The notes under the pieces are model-generated. The model had not been told where the DNA came from. It was given only the letters and a program-made list of their open reading frames with translations, and made no database searches. From DUMC01 sp035362115 (GTDB taxonomy: Bacteria; Bacillota; Clostridia; Acetivibrionales; DUMC01), in the NCBI GenBank assembly GCA_035362115.1, contig DAOSDD010000089.1:1-16319 (forward strand): 16,319 nt of DNA, written 5' to 3'. Both the position numbers and the translations under genes were made by a program. This document shows, piece by piece, positions 1 to 5,442 of the stretch (the stretch's first letter is position 1; every line of letters begins with the position of its first letter).

Positions 1-87
1 CGATTTGTGGAAACAGGAACAGAGACGAATATGGATGTGGAAATTACCAAAGGCCTCAACCCGGGAGACAAGGTTATAGATAGCTAA
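1..87 (+). CDS. C-terminal end of a HlyD/RND-type efflux periplasmic adaptor (membrane fusion protein), partial
   Basis: Only the last 28 codons and the TAA stop lie in the window; the gene enters from the left edge in frame 1. The residues end with a VEITKGLNPGDKVIDS stretch. This matches the usual closing motif of the membrane-proximal beta domain of membrane fusion proteins of the HlyD/MacA/AcrA superfamily (V-x-I-x-x-G-L-x-x-G-D-x-V-I). Such proteins link an inner-membrane transporter, often a MacB-type ABC transporter in Firmicutes, to export of substrates across the envelope. The identification rests on this short motif alone, so the subfamily and transport partner cannot be named. No further plus-strand gene follows before the convergent gene at 268-564. 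Confidence 0.6.
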   Translation, partial: RFVETGTETNMDVEITKGLNPGDKVIDS

Positions 88-111
88 TTGTGTGGCTGGG
101 AAGGGAAAAAC

Positions 112-158
112 TTAGAGGTGAGAAGTGGAGGTGAGAGTGAGAAATTGGGCAGACAAAG
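112..158 (+). repeat. Dispersed repeat, copy A
   Basis: This stretch starts TTAGAGGTGAGAAGTGG and continues to GAAATTGGGCAGACAAAG. It matches, in opposite orientation, the segment at 14722-14771, which sits in an equally gene-free spot between ftsW/spoVE and murA. The match covers the TAGAGGTGAGAAGTGG core and a second block with AAATTG and GCAGA, separated by small indels. The sequence is purine-rich and G-rich on this strand and carries no open reading frame. A weaker mirrored version (ACCTCTAA) occurs at about 243-257, so the intergenic region is flanked by inverted copies of the same word. Confidence 0.65.
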
Positions 159-183
159 CAAGTTTCTTGTTTTATTATTAATT

Positions 184-211
184 CTCACAACTCACAACTC
201 ACAACTCACAA
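184..211. repeat. Heptanucleotide tandem repeat, CTCACAA x4
   Basis: Four perfect head-to-tail copies of CTCACAA lie here. The complement (TTGTGAG) resembles the GTGAG words in the repeat at 112-158, so the two stretches can pair imperfectly around a loop of about 40 nt. The region lies between two convergent genes. It may act as a loose bidirectional termination structure, but there is no compact GC-rich stem with a T-tract. Confidence 0.75.
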
Positions 212-237
212 CTTATCCTTAACTTCAAACATCTAAT

Positions 238-258
238 TTCTAACCTCTAACCTCTAAA
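238..258. repeat. Heptanucleotide tandem repeat, CTCTAAC-like x3
   Basis: Three tandem 7-bp units read TTCTAAC, CTCTAAC and CTCTAAA, directly next to the 3' end of the minus-strand gene at 268-564. The unit length is the same as in the CTCACAA array 26 bp away and in the AGAAGAT array at 2432-2466, although the words differ. Confidence 0.6.
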
Positions 259-267
259 CTGTTTTGA

Positions 268-564
268 TTAGCGTTTTTTTTGCCTTAGAGCTTTGGGTTT
301 GCCCAATATTTCAGAATAAATTATACCTTGCAGAATATCTTCAGATTTAAATTCAATAATTTTCTTCAACATTCCTGTGTTATACTCTAATTCTGTATTA
401 TGGTTCTCAATATTCTCACTTGAATTATTTAAACTCCTATTATCAATATTCTGATATGGTGTTTCATTATTTTTACTGCTATTAATTGTACCTGTAAATG
501 AATCAGTTTCAGGTTTTAATGGTTGCTTTCCCTGCTTTGGATAGTATGAATAAATAGCCGCCAC
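268..564 (-). CDS. Small hypothetical protein (98 aa), third gene of the nfeD-floA operon
   Basis: I do not recognise this protein. It starts with GTG at 564-562, preceded by a strong site (AAAGGAGTTG about 8 nt upstream) that overlaps the stop codon region of floA, so it is very probably translated and coupled to floA. The first two thirds (about residues 10-62) are polar, rich in Asn, Ser, Glu and Thr, and look disordered. The last third (MLKKIIEFKSEDILQGIIYS...) is denser in hydrophobic residues, could form helices, and ends in a basic tail (KALRQKKR). There is no signal peptide or membrane segment. Its position suggests a role linked to FloA/NfeD membrane scaffolding, which is inference from context only. 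Confidence 0.7.
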   Translation of the reverse strand: MAAIYSYYPKQGKQPLKPETDSFTGTINSSKNNETPYQNIDNRSLNNSSENIENHNTELEYNTGMLKKIIEFKSEDILQGIIYSEILGKPKALRQKKR

Positions 565-579
565 CTAATGTCAACTCCT

Positions 580-1572
580 TTATTTTTTATCCTGGTAGCC
601 TGATTCAGGCTTTGCCGCTGAAGAAATTGAGGATCTCATTTGAGTATCAGACATAATGTTTTGCATATTATAATAGTCCATAACTCCTAATTTCCCCTGC
701 CTCAGGGCTTCTGATAAAGCTTTGGGAACCTCAGCCTCTGCTTCTACAACCTTTGCTCTCATTTCCTGAACCTGAGCTTTCATTTCCTGTTCCATAGCTA
801 CAGCCATAGCTCTTCTTTCTTCGGCTTTAGCCTGGGCAATACGCTTGTCGGCCTCAGCCTGGTCAGTTTGCAATTGAGCCCCGATATTTCTGCCAACATC
901 TATATCGGCAATATCAATAGAAAGAATTTCAAAAGCCGTTCCGGAGTCAAGACCTTTTTCAAGAACTGTTTTAGATATAAGGTCAGGGTTTTCCAGTACT
1001 TCCTTATGAGAGTTTGCTGAGCCAACAGTTGTAACAATTCCTTCACCAACACGGGCAATTATTGTCTGTTCACCTGCACCCCCAACAAGACGGTCAATAT
1101 TTGCGCGGACAGTAACCCTTGCTTTGGCTTTAAGTTCAATACCATCCTTGGCAATTGCAGCAATTATGGGTGTCTCTATAACCTTAGGATTTACACTCAT
1201 CTGAACAGCTTCCAGAACATCACGGCCTGCAAGATCAATAGCTGCAGCCCTTTCAAACTCAAGGGGAATATTAGCTCTTTGTGCAGCAATAAGAGCATTT
1301 ACAACCTTATCAACATTTCCACCAGCAAGATAATGGGCTTCAAGCTTATTTATTGATGCAGGCAGACCAGCCTTTACTGCTTTAATCATAGGATTAACTA
1401 TCCTGGAAGGTATTACTCTTCTTAAACGCATACCTACGAGGGTAAAGATACCTACCTTCACTCCTGCTGCATATGCGGAAATCCAGAGCCCTACAGGCAC
1501 TAAGGAAAAAAATGATGAAATAAGGAAAATCACAACTCCAACAATTAAAATAAAGCTTAATATATCAGGCAT
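580..1572 (-). CDS. floA: FloA, flotillin-like membrane scaffold protein
   Basis: The 330-aa product has the length and layout of Bacillus subtilis FloA (YqfA, 331 aa). A hydrophobic N-terminal hairpin segment (about residues 4-46) is followed by the basic stretch RLRRVIPSR, an SPFH-like domain with the family signature around VGGAGEQTIIARVGEGIVTT, and a long Ala/Glu-rich helical region (about residues 235-295) typical of flotillin coiled coils. Flotillin-like proteins organise functional membrane microdomains and affect membrane fluidity and protein complexes at the cytoplasmic membrane. The ATG at 1572 has an AAAGGGG site about 10 nt upstream. It follows nfeD on the same strand with a gap of about 98 bp, the gene pairing usual for this family, and is followed at once by a small unknown gene. 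Confidence 0.93.
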   Translation of the reverse strand: MPDILSFILIVGVVIFLISSFFSLVPVGLWISAYAAGVKVGIFTLVGMRLRRVIPSRIVNPMIKAVKAGLPASINKLEAHYLAGGNVDKVVNALIAAQRANIPLEFERAAAIDLAGRDVLEAVQMSVNPKVIETPIIAAIAKDGIELKAKARVTVRANIDRLVGGAGEQTIIARVGEGIVTTVGSANSHKEVLENPDLISKTVLEKGLDSGTAFEILSIDIADIDVGRNIGAQLQTDQAEADKRIAQAKAEERRAMAVAMEQEMKAQVQEMRAKVVEAEAEVPKALSEALRQGKLGVMDYYNMQNIMSDTQMRSSISSAAKPESGYQDKK

Positions 1573-1670
1573 TTAAAAAACCCCTTTCAAAAATTATATA
1601 TTATTGCCATACACATATACATAATGACTTTTGCATTAAAAGTATAGGCGTATTTTAAAGTTAAAAGAAC

Positions 1671-2189
1671 CTAACTGATATCATCAGTCCTTTTTACAAC
1701 TACTCGTATGCCTTCAACTTTTACAACCTTAATTTTTGTACCTTTAGGTATAAATTCTCCTTCTGTAACAATATCAAGTTTTATACCGTCGAAGTCACCT
1801 GTTCCTGAAGGACGTAAGATAGTAGTTGCAGTGCCTGTCTTATCCATAAATGATTCTAGATTTTCTCTTCCTGCAAAACCGGATTCTACATTCGACGAAT
1901 CCGACAGGATCAGCTTTTTAGCCAGACGTCCTTTTGATGCTGATCGTATAACCAGTAAAAGTATTATGCCAATGATAACTAATACAAGAATTACCATCAC
2001 AATTGCATCTAAAAAGCTACGAGCGGTAAACATTATACCCAAAATAAGGAGTATAATCCCTGAAATTCCCGGAGCACCAAAACCCGGATGAAAAAGCTCA
2101 AAAGTTATAAATGCAAATCCAAAAATAAAGCAAAGTGCAGGAAACCAAGTCATTCTATAAACAAAACCGAACAATTCATACAACCACAT
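1671..2189 (-). CDS. nfeD: NfeD family membrane protein (short form, OB-fold)
   Basis: The 172-aa product has about three membrane segments: residues 15-32, 40-56 and 60-81. The first loop, ELFHPGFGAPGISG, carries the conserved P-G-x-G-x-x-G motif of NfeD proteins. A soluble C-terminal domain (about 115-170) with GTATTILRPSG, a KLDIVTEGEFIPKGT stretch and IKVVKVEGIRVVVK fits the NfeD OB-fold. The length corresponds to the short form, without the N-terminal ClpP-like protease domain of long NfeD proteins. NfeD proteins are partners of flotillin/SPFH proteins in the membrane, and floA lies directly downstream. The ATG at 2189 is preceded by GAGGGGGTGA with about 7 nt spacing. The 127-aa open frame antisense to this gene is a shadow. 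Confidence 0.9.
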   Translation of the reverse strand: MWLYELFGFVYRMTWFPALCFIFGFAFITFELFHPGFGAPGISGIILLILGIMFTARSFLDAIVMVILVLVIIGIILLLVIRSASKGRLAKKLILSDSSNVESGFAGRENLESFMDKTGTATTILRPSGTGDFDGIKLDIVTEGEFIPKGTKIKVVKVEGIRVVVKRTDDIS

Positions 2190-2231
2190 TAAAAATCACC
2201 CCCTCATAAGAGAAAAATAAATATAGTAAAA

Positions 2232-2260
2232 AATATGGGAAATTAATACTGCTTTGTCAA
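2232..2260 (-). promoter_or_regulatory. Probable sigma-A promoter of the nfeD-floA operon
   Basis: On the minus strand TTGACA (2260-2255) is followed after 17 nt by CATATT (2237-2232). The -35 box is a perfect consensus match and the -10 box matches 4 of 6. Transcription would start near 2225, leaving a leader of about 35 nt with the nfeD ribosome binding site. The -35 box and most of the spacer lie inside the palindromic element at 2243-2304, while the -10 box lies outside it. No sigma-W type TGAAAC/CGTA pair is visible, although the Bacillus orthologues are sigma-W controlled. Confidence 0.6.
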
Positions 2261-2304
2261 GTTTCCAATGGAAATCGCTTTCCAAATTGGCGTAGCAGTA
2301 TTAA
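2243..2304. repeat. 62-bp palindromic element (MITE-like or structured)
   Basis: The ends form a perfect 10-bp inverted repeat, TTAATACTGC (2243-2252) and GCAGTATTAA (2295-2304). Inside is a second hairpin. TGGAAA (2269-2274) pairs with TTTCCA (2279-2284) across the tetraloop TCGC, and CCAA (2265-2268) pairs with TTGG (2287-2290) after a 2-nt bulge. The two stems are separated by an asymmetric internal loop. There is no T-tract, so it is not a typical terminator. Terminal inverted repeats of this kind suit a small non-autonomous mobile element, but only one copy lies in this window. Confidence 0.6.
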
Positions 2305-2431
2305 ATATTTATTTATACATTAATTATATATGATTTTCAAAAATAATAAAACACCTAAATGAAAATTAAACAAGAAATTTTATAAGTGGGAAATATTTGT
2401 AGTGTAAAAGCTTTATTGTTACTATTTAATT

Positions 2432-2466
2432 AGAAGATAGAAGATAGAAGATAGAAGATAGAAGCC
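2432..2466 (+). repeat. Heptanucleotide tandem repeat, AGAAGAT x4 plus a partial fifth
   Basis: Four perfect copies of AGAAGAT are followed by AGAAGCC. The array ends about 46 bp before the start codon of the lipoprotein gene, so it would lie in the untranslated leader or next to the promoter. Such short perfect arrays are prone to slippage, so copy number may differ between strains. Confidence 0.85.
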
Positions 2467-2512
2467 AGATATTATGTTCCTTAATTTAACAATTTTAATG
2501 GGAGGATAAATA

Positions 2513-3382
2513 ATGAAAAGGCAATTAAAATGCACATATTTTAAAAAAACTGGATACCCGCAGTTGATCTCAGAGCGGTCTTGCATCTTATTGACTTTTA
2601 TTATTTATCTTTTACCAATTTTTTTATCAGGATGTGGGGCTTGCAAAAAGGTTACAGGCCATATAAAAGAAAGTATTTCATATGATGAAAAAATAATTAT
2701 TTTTGAACGATCTCCGGAAATAGAAATATCAGGAGATGCAGGTAACATCGAGGTATTTAATCATGAAGAAAAATCTGTTAAGTTTGAGATCCTCAAAAAG
2801 ATAAAAAGAGTATATACTTCACAAGAAGAATTGGAATCAGATTTTAAGAAATTTAATATTACTACTGAATATAAAGCTGATAAAATTTTGCTCAAATTTA
2901 AATATGATACAAATAAATTAAACCCTGAAAATCAGAGTATAGATATTAGAATGTATATCCCCAAAAACATAAAGTCAATAAATTTTAAACTTAGTTCAGG
3001 AAAAATCAAGATATATGATGATCTAAACTGTAATATTTTTGCAGATTTAAATATGGCAAGCATGGATATAAAAAAGATGAATGGCATACTTAATTTCAAG
3101 GGTGAGATGAGTAATATTAAAATATCATGTGGAACGATTAAAAATGGTTCTATTGTAAAGGTAGGTACTGGGAATATTGACATTAAATCAGAATATGAAG
3201 AAGGTGGGTATTATGAATTCGAAACTAATACCGGGAACATAGATTTATCAATATCCTCAAATTTTAATATAAGCTTTGAAAGCACAGGTTTTGTTCAAAT
3301 GAATGAATTTAAAATGGGTGAATTTCCGACAAAAATAAAAGTCAAAAGCGATATAGGAAGAATATGCATAAATAAGTATTAA
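2513..3382 (+). CDS. Putative lipoprotein with DUF4097-like beta-repeat domain
   Basis: The 289-aa product has a hydrophobic segment (residues 25-38) ending in the lipobox L-S-G-C with Cys41 as predicted lipidation site, preceded by an unusually long basic N-region of 24 residues. The ATG at 2513 has GGGAGG about 7 nt upstream, which supports this long form. After the lipobox the protein is made of short beta-prone stretches with recurring G-x-I-x-I/V words: SGDAGNIEVF, SSGKIKIYDD, GTGNIDIKSE, NTGNIDLSIS, SDIGRICINK. This pattern is typical of DUF4097/putative adhesin proteins that fold into a right-handed beta structure, so I infer an extracytoplasmic lipoprotein of that type. Function is unknown. 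It lies 97 bp upstream of the CapA-like gene on the same strand. Confidence 0.7.
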   Translation: MKRQLKCTYFKKTGYPQLISERSCILLTFIIYLLPIFLSGCGACKKVTGHIKESISYDEKIIIFERSPEIEISGDAGNIEVFNHEEKSVKFEILKKIKRVYTSQEELESDFKKFNITTEYKADKILLKFKYDTNKLNPENQSIDIRMYIPKNIKSINFKLSSGKIKIYDDLNCNIFADLNMASMDIKKMNGILNFKGEMSNIKISCGTIKNGSIVKVGTGNIDIKSEYEEGGYYEFETNTGNIDLSISSNFNISFESTGFVQMNEFKMGEFPTKIKVKSDIGRICINKY

Positions 3383-3440
3383 AAGCTCTAGAATTTAATG
3401 TATATCCTTTGCTATCAACTATAATCTTTAGCTTTTAATA
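3377..3440 (+). terminator. Possible weak terminator or hairpin after the lipoprotein gene
   Basis: TATTAAAAGCT (3377-3387, containing the TAA stop) pairs perfectly with AGCTTTTAATA (3430-3440) around a 42-nt loop, and TTTGTTTATTT follows. The stem is long but A/T-rich, with only two G-C pairs, and the loop is large, so it may be weak or serve another purpose. Confidence 0.3.
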
Positions 3441-3479
3441 TTTGTTTATTTGTGATAGTATTTTAACGGGGTGAATTAA

Positions 3480-4781
3480 ATGTGGAGGAACAAACAGATT
3501 ATATTTTCACTTATATTATTAGTCATAATGTTAATAGGTATAAAATTAACAAATATTTTAAAATCTACTGATAAAAATACTGAGACCAGCGAAAGCTTAA
3601 GAACTCAAGAATCAGATAATGAGGTTTTAAATGCTCAGGTGCAGTTAAGTAAAGAAAGTGAACAGCAAAACTCATCAAATACAGGTAGTGCTTTACTGCA
3701 AAAACATACTGAAAATATTAGTGATTCAACTAATAATCCAGTTAGTAGACAGCTTCGCGAAAATCACGAAAACAACAAGATCCTGAAGGAACCCGTAAGA
3801 ATAGTAGCTGTGGGTGATATTATGCTTGGAAGAGGTGTGGAATATCATTTGAATAGATTGGGCAAAGACTATACATATCCTTTCCAGTATGCGGTTGACA
3901 TTTTGCGTTCAGGTGATATGGTTTTTGGTGATCTGGAAGCTCCGTTGACAGAAAGCAACCATGGCCTTGATCCAAGTGGTAAAATTGTGCTTAAAAGTAG
4001 TGAGAAAGCAGCAGAAGGTTTGAAGTATGCAGGGTTTAATATTTTAAATCTGGCCAACAATCATATTATGGATTATTACGAAAAAGGTCTACTTGATACT
4101 ATTTCCGTACTCGACAAACATGAGATTGCTTATTCAGGTGCAGGTAAAACAATTGATGAAGCCCGTAAACCTGCAATTATTGAAAAAAAGGGAGTTAAAA
4201 TTGGAGTAATATCCTATACAGATATGGCAGAGTTAATATTTAAAGGTAATCCAATGATAAGTTTTGCTGCAGAAAAAGAGAAAAGTGGAGTCGCCCCAAG
4301 AAAATATGAATTGATAAAGGAAGATATTGAATCTGTAAGGGAAAATGTTGATATTTTAATTGTATCACTTCATTGGGGTGTGGAAGATAGCTTCCATGCA
4401 ACGGAAGAGCAGAGAGAGTTTGCACGCAAGTTAATCGATGACGGTGCTGATATTATTCTAGGACATCATCCTCACAGATTTCAAGGTGTAGAAATATATA
4501 ATGATAAGCCTATTGTATACAGCCTTGGGAACTTTATTTTTGACCAAAATGATCCCAATAATCAGGAATCATTTATAGTAAATATGGAAATTACGGATGA
4601 TAAATTAAGTTCACTTGAGTTGATACCTATAAGAACCATTGAAAAAACTCATGTTATTATACCGAAAGGTGAAGAGCCTTTTGAAATGCTTAAAAGAGAG
4701 CTGGAACTGTGTGGCAGGCTTGACTCTAAATGTGCTATTGTAGATAATGTTATAAAGTTTAATATTAAGTGTCCGGAATAG
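3480..4781 (+). CDS. CapA family (PGA_cap) metallophosphatase-fold protein, membrane-anchored
   Basis: The 433-aa product has an N-terminal membrane anchor (about residues 7-24), a polar Ser/Asn/Glu-rich linker (about 29-104) and a PGA_cap domain (about 106-385). Domain motifs in order are VAVGDIMLGRG (109-119), GDLEAPL (150-156), NLANNHIMDY (190-199), VSLHWG (295-300), GHHPHRFQGVE (328-338) and YSLGNFIFDQ (347-356). The Asp, Asn and His residues are those expected for metal binding in the calcineurin-like phosphoesterase fold. Bacillus CapA/PgsA is part of poly-gamma-glutamate synthesis and export, but many clostridial homologues stand alone, as here: no capB or capC partner is visible. The ATG at 3480 has a GGGGTG site about 7 nt upstream. 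A strong terminator follows. Confidence 0.88.
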   Translation: MWRNKQIIFSLILLVIMLIGIKLTNILKSTDKNTETSESLRTQESDNEVLNAQVQLSKESEQQNSSNTGSALLQKHTENISDSTNNPVSRQLRENHENNKILKEPVRIVAVGDIMLGRGVEYHLNRLGKDYTYPFQYAVDILRSGDMVFGDLEAPLTESNHGLDPSGKIVLKSSEKAAEGLKYAGFNILNLANNHIMDYYEKGLLDTISVLDKHEIAYSGAGKTIDEARKPAIIEKKGVKIGVISYTDMAELIFKGNPMISFAAEKEKSGVAPRKYELIKEDIESVRENVDILIVSLHWGVEDSFHATEEQREFARKLIDDGADIILGHHPHRFQGVEIYNDKPIVYSLGNFIFDQNDPNNQESFIVNMEITDDKLSSLELIPIRTIEKTHVIIPKGEEPFEMLKRELELCGRLDSKCAIVDNVIKFNIKCPE

Positions 4782-4816
4782 TATTATGTAAAACCTGAAT
4801 AATGATGATAAAAAGT

Positions 4817-4867
4817 GGACATTCCGTTAATAAGATAAATGAAAACAACGGAGTGTCTATTTTTTTT
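4817..4867 (+). terminator. Rho-independent terminator after the CapA-like gene
   Basis: GGACATTCCGTT (4817-4828) pairs along all 12 positions (two G-U) with AACGGAGTGTCT (4847-4858). An A and eight T residues (4860-4867) follow. This separates the CapA-like gene from the dcw cluster, whose promoter begins 23 bp downstream. Confidence 0.88.
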
Positions 4868-4889
4868 GGAAATAATTCTTAGAAAACAC

Positions 4890-4918
4890 TTGATTATTTT
4901 AACAATATGCAATAAAAT
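4890..4918 (+). promoter_or_regulatory. Sigma-A promoter of the mraZ/dcw operon
   Basis: TTGATT (4890-4895) and TAAAAT (4913-4918) are separated by exactly 17 nt; they match the consensus at 4/6 and 5/6. The spacing to the mraZ start puts transcription start near 4925, right at the beginning of the GTGG direct repeats. It lies just after a strong terminator, as expected for an independent transcription unit. Confidence 0.75.
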
Positions 4919-4925
4919 AACTTAT

Positions 4926-4961
4926 AGGTGGAGCGAAGTGGTGAGAAGTGGTTGAAAGTGG
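4926..4961 (+). promoter_or_regulatory. Putative MraZ operator: four GTGG direct repeats at 10-bp period
   Basis: AGGTGG (4926-4931), AAGTGG (4936-4941), AAGTGG (4946-4951) and AAGTGG (4956-4961) recur with an exact 10-bp period between the promoter and the mraZ ribosome binding site. MraZ proteins are known to bind arrays of short direct repeats with 10-bp spacing next to their own promoter: TGGGN repeats in Escherichia coli and AAAGTG(G/T)-type repeats in Mollicutes. The words here are very close to the Mollicute type. The array covers the predicted transcription start and first transcribed bases, so binding would block initiation or escape. MraZ is encoded 22 bp downstream. Confidence 0.75.
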
Positions 4962-4982
4962 TATAGATATGAGGTGAATTAA

Positions 4983-5414
4983 TTGTTTTATGGTGAATAT
5001 CAGCATTCACTGGATTCAAAAGGTCGTATAATAATGCCTTCTAAATTTAGAGAAGAACTGGGAGACAAATTTATTCTTACAAAAGGCCTGGATGAGTGTC
5101 TGTTTGTGTATTCATCACAAGAATGGAGTAACCTTGAATCAAAACTGAAAGCCCTTCCCTTTACTGATAAGGATGTAAGAGCATTTGTCAGGTTTTTCTT
5201 TGCAGGTGCTACCGAATGCGAATTGGACAAGCAGGGTAGAATATTGGTACCGCAGAATCTGAGGGAGTATGCAAAACTTGAGAAAGATCTTTATGTAATA
5301 GGTGTTTCTACCAGAGTGGAAATTTGGGATAAGGGCAAATGGGAGAAATACTGCAGTGAAGATAACATCAGCCCGGATAAAATCGCTGAAAAAATGGCAA
5401 TGCTTGGAATATGA
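4983..5414 (+). CDS. mraZ: MraZ, transcriptional regulator of the dcw cluster
   Basis: The 143-aa product has the family's usual length and its two-fold repeated SpoVT/AbrB-like fold. The hallmark D-x-K/Q-G-R motif occurs twice: DSKGRIIMPSKFRE (11-24) and DKQGRILVPQNLRE (82-95). MraZ forms a ring-shaped oligomer that binds direct repeats upstream of its own gene and controls the division/wall cluster. The start is TTG at 4983, chosen because GAGGTGA (4971-4977) lies 5 nt upstream and the protein begins MFYGEYQHSLD as in homologues. It is the first gene of the cluster and is followed 28 bp later by rsmH. Confidence 0.97.
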   Translation: MFYGEYQHSLDSKGRIIMPSKFREELGDKFILTKGLDECLFVYSSQEWSNLESKLKALPFTDKDVRAFVRFFFAGATECELDKQGRILVPQNLREYAKLEKDLYVIGVSTRVEIWDKGKWEKYCSEDNISPDKIAEKMAMLGI

Positions 5415-5442
5415 CATTATTATTAGTTTATGAGGTGTTGAA

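Larger units (their letters stand above)
2190..2512. other. Divergent intergenic region between nfeD and the lipoprotein gene
   Basis: This 323-bp region separates the leftward nfeD operon from the rightward lipoprotein gene. It holds the nfeD promoter, the palindromic element at 2243-2304 and the heptamer array at 2432-2466. The remainder is very A/T-rich. For the rightward gene a weak promoter-like pair, TTGTAG (2397-2402), 17 nt, TACTAT (2420-2425), can be read, but with only 3/6 and 4/6 matches it is not convincing. No open frame of note is present. Confidence 0.6.

Noticed and set aside
112..158. Second MraZ operator in the dispersed repeat
   Set aside because: It contains AGAAGTGG, but the GTG words recur at 6-7 bp, not at the 10-bp period required, and mraZ-regulated genes are not nearby.
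184..258. Possible CRISPR array
   Set aside because: Units are 7 bp with no spacers; these are simple tandem repeats.
1708..2091. 127-aa plus-strand open frame opposite nfeD
   Set aside because: It is a shadow of nfeD, which has the family motifs, a good ribosome binding site and the expected partner gene.
2221..2300. Sigma-W promoter for nfeD-floA as in Bacillus
   Set aside because: No TGAAAC...CGTA pair with the right spacing on the minus strand; a sigma-A-like pair fits better.
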